Shown: positions 1 through 8,650, counted from the first letter of the stretch. The stretch is 64,000 nucleotides of DNA from Hymenobacter negativus (GCF_017571495.1 NZ_JAGETZ010000001.1:186001-250000); one strand, 5' to 3'. Numbers and translations are program-made. The notes: a model not told the origin generated them from the sequence alone.

Positions 1-38
1 CACGGGCAGCGGTGGCCACGTGGCCACCGCTGCCCGTG
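1..38. repeat. 38-bp perfect palindrome beyond the capsid gene
   Basis: Bases 1-19 are the exact reverse complement of bases 20-38, with no loop. The palindrome lies 2 bases past the stop of the capsid gene, which reads leftward, so it could fold in the mRNA as a strong 3' stem. No T-tract is visible because the window ends here, so a terminator role is inference. The stem may continue to the left of the window. Confidence 0.6.
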
Positions 39-40
39 GC

Positions 41-1051
41 TTAGGATGGGTCGGGCTCCGCTGCCTCAGCGGTGATGAAGTCGTGGCCGGCTTCGAGGGC
101 TGCGTCGTTGCACCACACGTACTCGGCAATGCTGAGGTCCGGTGCGGCCTGGAAGTCGCACATGATGTCGATGTTGCGCTTGCTCTTCTCGATGATGAAC
201 GAGTTGGGGCCACCGCCCAGCGGGCCGGTCAGCCACACCAGGTTTTCGGCCGGCGTGACGATAACGCCGCCGGTATCGGCCAGGCCGGGCTCGGGCGTGA
301 TGGTGATGGTCGTGCCGTCAATTGTAGTGTGCGAGAAGCCCCCAGTGTTGCTGGTATTGCCGCCGAAGGTATTGCGGTAGTCGCGGTTGTAGAACGTGGC
401 CGCGCTGGGCTCGACCAGCATCACCAGGTTGCGGTTGCGCATGTGCGAGGGCACCTTGTCGCTGATGCCTTCGAGCTGGTCGATGGCGTTGGTCTGGGTA
501 ATGGGCGCACCGGCGAAGATGTTGCCGGCCGGCACCACGCCCGCCTTGGAGAGCAGCGGCAACAGGCCGTCAAACACGCGGTTGGCGGTTTTCTTGTCCT
601 TGTTGTACACGCCCTTGAACACGGCGTCGAGGTGCATTTCCTCCTTGGCCCGCTCGGCCAGCTTGTCGATGATGTACTGCTGGAATGGCACAGCGTACAC
701 GTCGTTCTGCTTGCTCTTGGCAATGCGGCCCAGGTAGCCCTTCCACATGGCCAAGATGTCGGAGGGCTTCAACGTGTAGTCGATTTTGCACTCGCGCACC
801 TTGCCGATGCGGGTTTTGAAGCCCACCGTGCCCTTGGGGTCGAACGTGTCCTTGCCACCGGGCTGGAGCACGCTCGTCACGAACATCTGCGTCAGGTTCA
901 TCTCGTCGGTCACGTCCGGAAACAGGCCCATGTAGCTGAGGAACGACTGGCCGGAAATGAGAATCAGCGAGAGCAGCTGCTCTGTCTCGCGCAGGGTGTA
1001 ACCCTGCATCTTAGCGGGCAGGCCCGAGAAATCAATAGCTTGGGATGACAT
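41..1051 (-). CDS. Phage major capsid protein
   Basis: A 336-residue protein following an S49-type protease and a coiled-coil scaffold-like gene, which is the usual order of a head module. Size and composition fit an HK97-type or related coat protein. A helical N-terminal part (about residues 20-45, TLRETEQLLSLI) precedes a mixed alpha/beta body, and a Gly/Thr-rich stretch (about 240-270) could be a loop or insertion. No catalytic motif is expected. The start is the ATG at 1051, with an A/T-rich leader of about 60 bases after the scaffold gene. The capsid call rests mainly on gene order and size, since the sequence has no diagnostic short motif. Confidence 0.72.
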   Translation of the reverse strand: MSSQAIDFSGLPAKMQGYTLRETEQLLSLILISGQSFLSYMGLFPDVTDEMNLTQMFVTSVLQPGGKDTFDPKGTVGFKTRIGKVRECKIDYTLKPSDILAMWKGYLGRIAKSKQNDVYAVPFQQYIIDKLAERAKEEMHLDAVFKGVYNKDKKTANRVFDGLLPLLSKAGVVPAGNIFAGAPITQTNAIDQLEGISDKVPSHMRNRNLVMLVEPSAATFYNRDYRNTFGGNTSNTGGFSHTTIDGTTITITPEPGLADTGGVIVTPAENLVWLTGPLGGGPNSFIIEKSKRNIDIMCDFQAAPDLSIAEYVWCNDAALEAGHDFITAEAAEPDPS

Positions 1052-1113
1052 AATAAGTACGCCGTAAAGCGAATGGATAAAAAATGAGATTTAACTACTT
1101 GGTACTGGGCGGC

Positions 1114-1518
1114 CTACTTGGTGCCGGTGCGCTTCTTGGCGCTGGCAATGGCCGAATCGGCGGCCACTTCCCACGAGGCTTTGGCCTCGGGCTGCTCGTC
1201 GAGGTGGTTGCTGTCGTCTTCCTGGCGGCCGTCCGTGGCCTGCTGGTTTTTCTTCCACTGCTCCAGCGTGGCCACCTTGTCCTGCTCCGCCTTCAGGTCG
1301 GTGCCGGCTTTGGTCAGGTTGTCGGTGGCCGTTTTCAGGTCGCCCTGGGCGGTGGCGAGTTCACCCCGCACCGTGGCCAGGGTTTCTTCGGCGGTGGTTT
1401 TGGCTTGCTCCAACGAGGCAATTTTGTCCTCGGCGGATTGCAGGTTGGCCTCTGTCACCGCGTCGGTGCCCGACTTGAGGTTGAGGAAGCCTAAGACTTT
1501 GGGAAACTTGATGTCCAT
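1114..1518 (-). CDS. Scaffold-like coiled-coil phage protein
   Basis: A 134-residue hydrophilic protein. Residues about 20-95 form one long predicted coiled coil of Ala, Glu, Lys, Asp and Thr heptads (SAEDKIASLEQAKTTAEETL), followed by an acidic, charged tail ending in Lys/Arg. This composition and its place between a head protease and the capsid gene are typical of capsid scaffold proteins, which shape the prohead and are then removed. Its start overlaps the 3' end of the protease gene by 28 bases, suggesting coupled translation. A head decoration protein is a less likely alternative. Confidence 0.6.
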   Translation of the reverse strand: MDIKFPKVLGFLNLKSGTDAVTEANLQSAEDKIASLEQAKTTAEETLATVRGELATAQGDLKTATDNLTKAGTDLKAEQDKVATLEQWKKNQQATDGRQEDDSNHLDEQPEAKASWEVAADSAIASAKKRTGTK

Positions 1519-2531
1519 GCTTGGTTAAAATTTTGGGTGAATGATGAAGCGGTATTGCCCGCCCACTCGCCCGATTGGGCCAGCTGCGCGGCTTTGTTGA
1601 CGGCATCCTGCAGGGAGCCAATGGCATCGACCAAGCCGTGTTTTTTGGCATCGCTGCCCCGGTACACCTTGCCGGTGAACACGTCCTCTTTGGTCGAAAG
1701 CTTGCCGGCGCGGCCGCGCTCGACGGCCGCGATGAACGTCTCCCCTATCTGGTCGAGGTCGGCCTGCACGGCGGCGCGCACGGCGTCGCTGAGCGGCTCC
1801 ACCGGGTTGAGGCGGGCCTTGTCCACGGCCCGGGTCGAGCGCAGGATTTCGACCTTGTAGCCGTTCTTTTCCAGGTAAGCTTCCTGGTTGATGCTCATGC
1901 AGAGCACGCCCAGGCTGCCGGCGTAGCCCGTCGAGGCGGAATTGAGGAAGATGTAGGCGCACTGCGAGGCAATCCAGTAGGCAGCGCTGGCCACCAGGCC
2001 GTCGCCGTAGGCCACCACGGGCTTGCCGGCGTTGCGAATGGCCTGGGCAAACTCTTCGGTGCCATCGACCTGCCCGCCGGGGGAGTCGATGTCGAGCACG
2101 ACGGCCGATACTTCGGGGTCGCGCAGGGCGGCGTTGAGCATGCCCACCAGGTCTTTGGTGCCCAGGGAGCAGTAGCCGCCGCGCTTCTGGATGGTGCCCT
2201 GCACCGGAAGCACGGCCACTTTCGAGCCGCTGGTGTTGGCAGTGCCCGGGCGGGCGGCGGCGCTGGCCCCGCCAGCCAGCAGCTGGCCGATGCCCGTGGC
2301 CAGGTTCAAGCCGTGGCCGGCGGGCTTCACGTCGAGGCCGGCCAACTCTCCCGATTGGGTAATCCACATCGCGGGGTAGCCCTCGGCCATGTGCGAGTAC
2401 TTCCAGGGCTTGGCTTCGCTGGCATCCAGCGCCGGCAATCCCTGCTCGAGGCGGGCGAAGATGGCCGCCTTGGCAATGGAATAGAACTTGGCTTCGAGGG
2501 CCCAGCAGGAGCTGGAAAGCAGGTCGTACAT
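1491..2531 (-). CDS. S49-family head maturation protease
   Basis: A 346-residue serine peptidase of the SppA / phage S49 family. It would cut scaffold or capsid during prohead maturation. The family core is visible as VVLDIDSPGG, then GLVASAAYWIAS carrying the likely nucleophile Ser182; a Lys about 60 residues later (AVDKARLNP) may complete the Ser-Lys dyad. The ATG at 2531 is preferred over an in-frame start 77 codons upstream, because the upstream stretch is Arg/Pro-rich and covers a separate small gene and a terminator. It appears to be the first gene of the head operon (protease, scaffold, capsid). Confidence 0.85.
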   Translation of the reverse strand: MYDLLSSSCWALEAKFYSIAKAAIFARLEQGLPALDASEAKPWKYSHMAEGYPAMWITQSGELAGLDVKPAGHGLNLATGIGQLLAGGASAAARPGTANTSGSKVAVLPVQGTIQKRGGYCSLGTKDLVGMLNAALRDPEVSAVVLDIDSPGGQVDGTEEFAQAIRNAGKPVVAYGDGLVASAAYWIASQCAYIFLNSASTGYAGSLGVLCMSINQEAYLEKNGYKVEILRSTRAVDKARLNPVEPLSDAVRAAVQADLDQIGETFIAAVERGRAGKLSTKEDVFTGKVYRGSDAKKHGLVDAIGSLQDAVNKAAQLAQSGEWAGNTASSFTQNFNQAWTSSFPKS

Positions 2532-2543
2532 AGGAACACCGCT
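2532..2543 (-). promoter_or_regulatory. 12-base element before the head operon (copy 1)
   Basis: The plus-strand sequence AGGAACACCGCT touches the protease start codon. The identical 12-mer recurs at 10844-10855, 8 bases before the start of another phage gene. Its role is unknown; a shared translational leader or late-gene control element is inferred. Confidence 0.35.
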
Positions 2544-2594
2544 TAAGGGGCGGTGTACAATGTTCGCCTTTTGGCCGGCCGGCCCATAGGACGG

Positions 2595-2623
2595 AAAAAG
2601 CCCCCACTCCACGGGAGCGGGGG
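2595..2623 (-). terminator. Intrinsic terminator of the tail operon
   Basis: Read on the minus strand, a 10-bp G/C stem (CCCCCGCTCC with GGAGTGGGGG, one G-T pair, CGT loop) is followed by CTTTTT. It lies just past the stop of the small membrane gene at 2633 and before the protease gene, separating the tail and head transcripts. Confidence 0.8.
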
Positions 2624-2632
2624 CCAGGAGGG

Positions 2633-2719
2633 TCAGCGGTTGCCGAGCCAGAGCAGCACGGCTAGGATGAGCAGCGGGCCGGCCAGCACCTTGAGCCCGT
2701 CGAACCAGGTGCGCCGCAT
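2633..2719 (-). CDS. 28-residue single-helix membrane peptide
   Basis: This very short gene begins in a TGATG overlap with the stop of the gene at 2719-3210, sharing one base, so it is probably translated by coupling. It encodes a positively charged N-terminus (MRRTWFDGLK), one hydrophobic helix at about residues 9-25 (LAGPLLILAVLLWLG) and a short NR tail. It is the last gene before the tail-operon terminator. It could be a holin-like or other lysis or membrane accessory peptide, but 28 residues is short for a holin. Function is unassigned. Confidence 0.55.
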   Translation of the reverse strand: MRRTWFDGLKVLAGPLLILAVLLWLGNR

Positions 2720-3210
2720 CAGGCGAACTTGCTAAAACGCGGGTCCTGGTCGGCCTGGGCAATGAAGTCGCGCACCATGCGGCCGATAACCAGGGGCTGG
2801 TGGTGCATCATCCAGCGAAACGCATCGCCTTGCAGCGCCACCGGCTCGGGTGCCTGCTCGAGCAGTTGCGCCCACTCCGCCGCATCCCGCTCGCCTTGCA
2901 GGTAAAGAATTTGCCCATTTCGCGGGTCCTCTTCATCGGCCGGATTGAAGTACACCGCGCATTCGTTGTCGGCGCGCAGGGTGACCGGATAATCGGCAAA
3001 GCCCCGGCCCAGCAAGCGGCTGCCGTACTCCCCGGCATGGGTGGCGTAGAGTTCCACCGTCAGGCCAACGAGCACGAGCAGGTGCTTGGTCGCCGGGTCT
3101 TGCGCCACGGAGAGGGTCACCCAGCGGGCTTTCTGCTTGACGGTCGTTTCCTGAAAAACGCGGTCGGAAACCGGCACTTCAATAAATTCGAGGGGAAGGG
3201 CAACGAACAT
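2719..3210 (-). CDS. Phage protein of unknown function, tail operon
   Basis: A 163-residue soluble protein with no recognised motif, a beta-rich N-terminal two-thirds and an acidic, aromatic-rich C-terminus. It lies 3 bases downstream of the large tail protein gene and overlaps the next small membrane gene, so it belongs to the same transcript. Position at the end of the tail block suggests a tail-fibre accessory or chaperone, but nothing in the sequence proves this. Confidence 0.6.
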   Translation of the reverse strand: MFVALPLEFIEVPVSDRVFQETTVKQKARWVTLSVAQDPATKHLLVLVGLTVELYATHAGEYGSRLLGRGFADYPVTLRADNECAVYFNPADEEDPRNGQILYLQGERDAAEWAQLLEQAPEPVALQGDAFRWMMHHQPLVIGRMVRDFIAQADQDPRFSKFA

Positions 3211-3213
3211 GAT

Positions 3214-5571
3214 TTAGAGCTTGAGAAGGTACACGTAAGTGAGGATGGCGTCCTGCATGCCGAAAAAGGCGAATTGGCATTGCCCGGACGGCACGGTAAA
3301 GTCGAACGCTTTCTCGCCATCCGAGGTCATGAATTCGTTCATCACCTGCGAGCCGATGGGCGCCTGCGCGCTCAGGCTGATGGTGCCCAGGGTCAGGGCT
3401 GCCACGCCAATGATGGCGCGGTAGGTGCCGGCCGCGAGCGTGAGCACCTGGTAGAGCGCCGCGCCGCCCGGGTTGCCGCCCACGGTGGCCGCCTGCCCAT
3501 TGCCCACGGTGATGCCGTTGCCCCCGTTGGAAACGAGCCAGGCCGTCGAGTCGGTGAACTGGCTGTTGGGCATCAGGTTGCCGATGGGCGGGCCGGTGTA
3601 GTTGACGCGGTACGCCAGGTTCCGGCCCACGGCAAGGCCGGCGGCAAGCCCGTCAAAGAGCAGGCTGCTGCTCAGCGCCGTATCGATGGGCGTAACGCGC
3701 AGCATCAGCTCCGCGCCCAAGGCCAGGCCATTGCTGGGAATGGCAGCGATGTCCGCGCTGAGCGCCGTGAGCAGGGCAGCCAGTTCTGCCGACGTGGAAT
3801 TCGCACTGTAGCGAATCGTGCCCGCCAGCCAGATATCCGCCCGGGCCGGGTCGCGGTAGTTGACCTGCCCGCTCAGACTGGCAATGTTATCGAGTTTTTT
3901 CAGGGCCAATGCCCCGGGCGCGGCGTCGAAGAGGAACGGGCCGAGGGTGCGCAGCCCCTGCGTGGTGTGGCCCTGCGTGCGCAGGCCGATGGCCGGGCCC
4001 GAACCCCCGTTCCCACCAGTCCCACCGTTCCCGCCATCGGTGCGTCGCAGGCTGCCCCGGCGCACCACCTCGAAGCCGGTCAGCGTGACCTTGATTTCCA
4101 CCCACTCCTGCGGCCCCAGTTGCAAATCCGGTTCCCCGTCGATGGGATATCCGGTGGCCGTGTCGAGCACCTGCGTGACCTGGCTCACGCTCAGGTTGCG
4201 CAAGTGAATCAGGCGCCCCACCTGGTCGGCGGTGTGCGTGGCCCCCAGCCCAATTTGCGGGAAATCCGTGAGGGCATACGCCCGGCCGGCGAGGACCTGG
4301 TAGCCGCTCATGTCCGCATTGTAAGTCGCCACCACTTCGGTCACAAAGTCACTGGCCGTGGCCGTCACCGCCCCGGTGCCCACTTGCCGCAGGCCCTGCC
4401 CGACCCTGATGGTGCCCGCAGTAGTGGACGTACCCACCGGCAGTACGATGTTGCCGGTGATGGGGTCGGGCGTCACGCTGTTGACGCTAACCACCGTGCG
4501 CTTCAGCGTGTCAGCCCCCAGGTCGTAGGTGTAGGTGCCGGCGCTGAAGACGGCCAGCGCATTGTAGGCCACGAGCATGCCGGCCGTTATCCCACCGGCA
4601 CTCCAGTTGTTGATGTTGTCGAAGCGGGCGTACACGCTGCCCCCGCCGGGCCGGCCGGTGATGGCGTAGAGCTTGGTGGGAATCGGCGGCGTGTCGGCAA
4701 AGCGGGCCAGCAGGTTGGCGTAGCTGACCTGTTCGGGGCCCGTGGTTTCCACGTAGCCGTTGTGCACATTTGCCCGCACCTCTTCCCCATCCAGCCAGCC
4801 GGAATTGGGCAGGCGGTTGCTTTCGGTGCCGACCAGCTCCACGTACCGCTCGTTGCCGAAGTTCACGGCGAAGCGCCGGCCGGCACTGGCCTGAAAGTCA
4901 TCGTCCATTCCCACGGCCTGCGCCAGGGAGATGCGCTGGAAGTAGGGCGGCACGGTCACGGCCGGTACGTCGGTGGCGTTGACGTGCTCCCAATGGGCAT
5001 TGCCGGCCTTCAGCGTGGGCGGGGCGGCGGGGCCGTTGGCCGTGCGGGTGAAGAATTGCCGCTCGTTGGCATCGCTCACGTAGCCCCGGCGCAGCTCGCC
5101 GACCTTGTAGGCGTAGCCGGCGGGGTCTTCGGAAAAGTCCCGCACCCCGGCCCCGGCTTCCGAATCGGCCTCGAAGCTGGCCGGCACCGTGTCATTGTAC
5201 GCAATGCTGCCCGTGCGGTACACCCGCAGCGGCCCTTGAGGGTCGTACACCGGCCGCAGCATGACGCCGTAGCCCAGGGTGGGGTGAAACTCCACCCAGC
5301 ACGGCGTGTGCAGGCAGAGCAGGGCCTCGTCCACGTCTTCCAGGCAGTTGCCGCCGTACTGGTCGGCCGCCAGCTGGGCGCGGGTCAGGAAGCGCGTGTA
5401 CTTCGGCGCGCCGGGAATGCGGTTGGTCACCCAGGCCGAGAGCTGCTGGCGCGCGTCGCCAATTACTTCGCCCAGCACCTGGCGCATGTCGGCCGGCGTA
5501 ATGTCGCCGGTGGTGTTGTCGTTGATTTTATCGACAATCAGGTCAAAAACCGCGTTGGGGTCGTAAGGCAT
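3214..5571 (-). CDS. Large phage tail / fibre-type structural protein
   Basis: A 785-residue protein. The N-terminus (MPYDPNAVFDLIVDKIND) starts a small helical domain, the centre is rich in short beta repeats, and a Gly/Asn linker (GGNGGTGGNGGSGP) sits near residues 510-525. The C-terminal 250 residues look like a beta-sandwich receptor-binding or carbohydrate-binding region. This modular, linker-containing layout fits a tail fibre or host-recognition protein. Its start overlaps the upstream stop as TGATG. No peptidase or glycosidase motif was recognised, so the role is inferred from size, composition and context. Confidence 0.65.
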   Translation of the reverse strand: MPYDPNAVFDLIVDKINDNTTGDITPADMRQVLGEVIGDARQQLSAWVTNRIPGAPKYTRFLTRAQLAADQYGGNCLEDVDEALLCLHTPCWVEFHPTLGYGVMLRPVYDPQGPLRVYRTGSIAYNDTVPASFEADSEAGAGVRDFSEDPAGYAYKVGELRRGYVSDANERQFFTRTANGPAAPPTLKAGNAHWEHVNATDVPAVTVPPYFQRISLAQAVGMDDDFQASAGRRFAVNFGNERYVELVGTESNRLPNSGWLDGEEVRANVHNGYVETTGPEQVSYANLLARFADTPPIPTKLYAITGRPGGGSVYARFDNINNWSAGGITAGMLVAYNALAVFSAGTYTYDLGADTLKRTVVSVNSVTPDPITGNIVLPVGTSTTAGTIRVGQGLRQVGTGAVTATASDFVTEVVATYNADMSGYQVLAGRAYALTDFPQIGLGATHTADQVGRLIHLRNLSVSQVTQVLDTATGYPIDGEPDLQLGPQEWVEIKVTLTGFEVVRRGSLRRTDGGNGGTGGNGGSGPAIGLRTQGHTTQGLRTLGPFLFDAAPGALALKKLDNIASLSGQVNYRDPARADIWLAGTIRYSANSTSAELAALLTALSADIAAIPSNGLALGAELMLRVTPIDTALSSSLLFDGLAAGLAVGRNLAYRVNYTGPPIGNLMPNSQFTDSTAWLVSNGGNGITVGNGQAATVGGNPGGAALYQVLTLAAGTYRAIIGVAALTLGTISLSAQAPIGSQVMNEFMTSDGEKAFDFTVPSGQCQFAFFGMQDAILTYVYLLKL

Positions 5572-6116
5572 CAGCTAAAGCCAAAATTGAAACCGGCCGA
5601 CCAGGCCCGGCGGGTGGCGGGCGGCACGAATTCCTGTTCCAGGTAAAAGGGGGCCCGCACCGGCAGCACGCCGGTGAAGGTGAAATCGAGGCCGTTGCGG
5701 TCGGGGCCCTTCTTGCCGGTGGCCGTGTCCACGGCCAGCTTCAGGGGCCACTCGGGCGTACCGGCCAGCTTGGTGCGGCCGTTGCCGTCGAGGAAGGCCA
5801 CCAGGTAGCGGCCGCCCGCCAGGCGCGCCACGGCCTCGCTCACGTCGGGCGCGTCGCCGGCAATCACCAGGCCGAGCTTCACTTTGTAGAAGTCGCCTTG
5901 GGCGTCGTCGTTGCCCTCCTCGGTGTAGCCGGCCGAATCGAGCAGGAAATACAGGTCCGCGTAATTGGCGGGGTCGAACAGCTCCAGCGCTGCCGGCACC
6001 ACGCTGGCCACCGGCGCGGGGTAAGCGCGCACGTTGCCCACCGGCCACAGGCGCACGGCCCGCACGCCGCCGATGTTAAAGCCGCACGGGGGCGGGATGG
6101 AGCGCACCGGCAGCAT
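5571..6116 (-). CDS. Phage tail-operon protein of unknown function
   Basis: A 181-residue, mostly beta-rich protein without a recognised motif. Both ends overlap neighbours by one base (TGATG at 6116 and at 5571), so it is translationally coupled between the endolysin-like gene and the large tail protein. A tail-fibre attachment or minor tail role is plausible from position only. Confidence 0.6.
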   Translation of the reverse strand: MLPVRSIPPPCGFNIGGVRAVRLWPVGNVRAYPAPVASVVPAALELFDPANYADLYFLLDSAGYTEEGNDDAQGDFYKVKLGLVIAGDAPDVSEAVARLAGGRYLVAFLDGNGRTKLAGTPEWPLKLAVDTATGKKGPDRNGLDFTFTGVLPVRAPFYLEQEFVPPATRRAWSAGFNFGFS

Positions 6117-6496
6117 CAGCGAATCGTCAGGCTAATGGTATCGAAGCCCAGCAGCTGGTGCATCAGCTGCTCGAAGGCCTCCACCGACTTGTAAATCTTC
6201 GCGCCGGTGGGTAGCTTGGCCAGGCCCACCAGCACGCAGGCGTCCGAATCGGCCGGCTTGGTGCCGCAGTGCATGCGCACGCCCCAACTCGCCGGCACGT
6301 GCTCACTGACCAGCAGGGGCATGAGCTTGCGAAACTTCGGGCTCAGGTTGAGCAGCACCTGGTACACGTCAGCCGGGATGGCCACGCCGACGCGCTCCAG
6401 GGTGTAGCAAAGAAATTTTCCGTTGAGATAGAGTTCGCCCAGGATGCCGCCGTGGGCCGGCGCGTGGCGGTGGAGTTGCAGGTCTGCGTGCTTCAT
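6116..6496 (-). CDS. DUF5675 family protein, endolysin-like
   Basis: A 126-residue protein resembling DUF5675, a small family common in Bacteroidota phages and often annotated near lysis or tail genes. Family-like features are the N-terminal ELYLNGKFLCYTLER, a central VPASWGVRMHCGT and the C-terminal tail. The ATG at 6496 is chosen because the upstream in-frame extension is low-complexity Gly/Arg/Pro sequence overlapping a structured inverted repeat. A peptidoglycan-active role is often suggested for the family but is not shown by a catalytic motif here. Confidence 0.65.
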   Translation of the reverse strand: MKHADLQLHRHAPAHGGILGELYLNGKFLCYTLERVGVAIPADVYQVLLNLSPKFRKLMPLLVSEHVPASWGVRMHCGTKPADSDACVLVGLAKLPTGAKIYKSVEAFEQLMHQLLGFDTISLTIR

Positions 6497-6545
6497 GCCG
6501 CCAAGAAGGCCGATTGGCCGGCCGGGTAGTAGGCCGCAGGCCAGC

Positions 6546-6593
6546 GGCCGGTTGCCGGCTTCCCCCTGGCAATTGCCACCCCGGCAACCGGCC
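6546..6593. repeat. Inverted repeat enclosing a second palindrome
   Basis: GGCCGGTTGCCGG at 6546-6558 is repeated in inverse at 6581-6593 (13 bp, perfect). Inside the loop, 6567-6578 (TGGCAATTGCCA) is itself a perfect palindrome. The element lies in the 262-base gap between two phage genes, just upstream of the endolysin-like gene, and could be a regulator site or an mRNA stem. Confidence 0.55.
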
Positions 6594-6651
6594 CCGGGCA
6601 ACCAGGCCCCGACCTCCGGCCCCGGCGCTCCCCCGGCCCCTCGGCGGGGCG

Positions 6652-6689
6652 TGGGCCGAAACTGGCAAAAGCTGGGCCGGAACTGGCAA
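6652..6689. repeat. Two 17-bp direct repeats, 21-bp period
   Basis: TGGGCCGAAACTGGCAA at 6652 recurs at 6673 with one change (A to G). The 21-bp spacing, two helical turns, suits cooperative protein binding. It is in the same intergenic gap as the inverted repeat at 6546. Confidence 0.5.
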
Positions 6690-6758
6690 CTTTATTTTTA
6701 CGCCAAGCGGCCCCTTTTTGCCCCGTTTCCGTACTCCTTCCCCCCTTCCCGGAACTCC

Positions 6759-8639
6759 CTACACGCGCACCAGCTCCACGGCCACGGGCTTGGTCAGCGG
6801 CAGCGTGGCCGAGGCCTTGCGCACCAGGTACACCACCCCGTCGAGGCGCACCTTGCGGGCCAGGTCGAGCTGGGCCAGGCCAGCGGCGGTGAGCGCCAGC
6901 GACTGCTTGATGACCGTGCCGCGCAGCTTCACCGCCAGCCAGGCGCGCAGCAGCGTTTCGTAGGTGCCCGTGGGTCCGTCGAGCAGCGTGGTGAGCTGCC
7001 CGCTGGCGCTGGTCGCGCCCAGCTGGGGGTAGACCCAATCACCGGCCGGCACCTGCACCACGGGCTGAAAGCCGCAGTAGAAGAGCAGGCGCAGCTCGGC
7101 CGAGCGGCTGCCTGCCTCCGGATTGCCGGCGTTAAAGCCGACCTGCGACATCGCCGGCAGCGCCTGCGTGGGCAGGGGCGGCAAGACCGGTGGCGGCGGG
7201 TTGGGCAGGCTCTGGCAGGCCGTGGCCAGCGTGGGCAAGTAGCAATGGCCTTGCTCCAGCAATTCGCCCCCGCCGTTGAGCGGGATGGTGCGCAGCCCCG
7301 GGCACAAATACCCCCAACTCACCGTCGTCAGCGGCCGGCCGCCTGGTACCGGCGTGCTGGTGACGGTGCTCTGGTAGAAGGCCTCCTGCTGCCGCACCAG
7401 GCGGGGCCGCAGCTGCAGCGCTGTGAGGGGCCAGGTAGTGGGCAACTCGGCCACCGTTTCCACCGGCTCGCCCTGCTGGTCGGGCCCGGGCAGCTTCGTG
7501 GCCAGCCCCTGGGTCAGGCCGTCGCCCTCGTCCCCATGGGGGGCCAGCGTGACGCCGAGCAATTCGCCCGTTTGCCGCTCCGGTCCGGCAACGAGGCACG
7601 CAGTTAAGTCCAGCACGTCGGGGCTGGCCACCAGGTCCGCTAGCAGCGCCGTGCGCACCCGCTGGGTGGCCGCGTCGAGCAGCAGCACCAGGCCAAAGCT
7701 GGTGCGCAGCTTTTCCAGCAGCTGGGCCACGGTGAGGTCGGGCACCACGTCGGCCAGGTGAAAAGCCACGTGGGTGTCGTCGCCGCGGTCGAAGACTTCG
7801 GCGTTGCTCACCAGCACCAACTCGCCCCACTCCCCGGGCAGAAACTGCCCATCGTCGATTCCAAATCCCGTTTCCTGCAGCACGCTGCGCAGCAGAAACC
7901 GCAGCCGGGGCCAGGGACAGCACGGCAGGTCGGTTTGGCCCACCGTGTCGAAGGGCAGCACCTCGTATTGGCCATCGGCCGTGTAGAGGCCGATGTCGTT
8001 GTTGAAATAGGCAAACGAGCCGGTAGCGGGCACGTCCACCAGGTTTTGCAGGGGCGTGAAGAAATTCACCACGAACTGGCCGGGGGCCGGGTCGTTGTCG
8101 CCCCGCTTCCCCACCGCGCCGCGAAAGTCGTCGTTGCGCACGGGGGCAAACACGTAGTCATACGCTTCGGGGTGGCGCATCACCTCGTTGGCGTGGTGCA
8201 TCAGGCCCGGCAGCTGGAACGTGCTGGGCGTCGCCCCGGGTATCTCCACCGGCAAATAGCGCGGCACGCTGCGCAGCCCGCCCAACTCGAAAGAATGCAG
8301 GGACCGCTCGCTGAGGGCGGTGGCCGCCGCGCTCAGCCCATCGGCCAGCGTGATGCTGTAGCTCGTGGCCGAGGCCGACTTCAGCCGCTGGGTGCCGCGC
8401 AGCAGCGCCTGGGCTTCGTCGGCGAGTTCCGCCGGCAACACCGCCCCGGGCTCGGTGGCCGAGTCGGGCCGCTCGGGAAAACCGTACAGCGGCCCGTTGG
8501 GGCCGGCCGGGATGGTGAACGAATACGTAAAGGCACCGCGCAGCACGGCCTCGTCGAACAGGGGCGAATTGCGCTCCAGTTGCACCGTCGTGCCGGGGCT
8601 GAGCCACACGCGGCGGCCGGCGCTGGTTAAGTCGAGCAT
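6759..8639 (-). CDS. Phage tail / baseplate-type structural protein
   Basis: A 626-residue protein. The N-terminus (MLDLTSAGRRVWLSPGTTVQ) and the following ERNSPLFDEAVLRGAFTYSF resemble large tail-tip or baseplate proteins seen in Bacteroidota prophages. A Pro-rich linker (LPNPPPPVLPPLPTQ) occurs near residues 475-490. It ends 11 bases downstream of the preceding gene and shares its direction, so both are in the tail block. A hub-type baseplate role is a guess from size and context; no enzyme motif was seen. Confidence 0.55.
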   Translation of the reverse strand: MLDLTSAGRRVWLSPGTTVQLERNSPLFDEAVLRGAFTYSFTIPAGPNGPLYGFPERPDSATEPGAVLPAELADEAQALLRGTQRLKSASATSYSITLADGLSAAATALSERSLHSFELGGLRSVPRYLPVEIPGATPSTFQLPGLMHHANEVMRHPEAYDYVFAPVRNDDFRGAVGKRGDNDPAPGQFVVNFFTPLQNLVDVPATGSFAYFNNDIGLYTADGQYEVLPFDTVGQTDLPCCPWPRLRFLLRSVLQETGFGIDDGQFLPGEWGELVLVSNAEVFDRGDDTHVAFHLADVVPDLTVAQLLEKLRTSFGLVLLLDAATQRVRTALLADLVASPDVLDLTACLVAGPERQTGELLGVTLAPHGDEGDGLTQGLATKLPGPDQQGEPVETVAELPTTWPLTALQLRPRLVRQQEAFYQSTVTSTPVPGGRPLTTVSWGYLCPGLRTIPLNGGGELLEQGHCYLPTLATACQSLPNPPPPVLPPLPTQALPAMSQVGFNAGNPEAGSRSAELRLLFYCGFQPVVQVPAGDWVYPQLGATSASGQLTTLLDGPTGTYETLLRAWLAVKLRGTVIKQSLALTAAGLAQLDLARKVRLDGVVYLVRKASATLPLTKPVAVELVRV

Positions 8640-8650
8640 AAGGCAAGCAA

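Noticed and set aside
20..1048. A 342-codon plus-strand frame opposite the capsid gene
   Set aside because: Exact antisense of the capsid frame, with low-complexity Val/Gly/His/Ala content.
2800..5646. A 948-codon plus-strand open frame opposite the tail genes
   Set aside because: It is antisense to coupled phage genes and has the Arg/Gly/His/Ala-rich composition expected of the non-coding strand in GC-rich DNA. No domain pattern.
6444..7607. Plus-strand frame of 387 codons crossing the 6.5-6.75 kb gap
   Set aside because: Mostly antisense to the 6759-8639 gene, Arg/Gln/Pro-rich, no plausible start in the gap.
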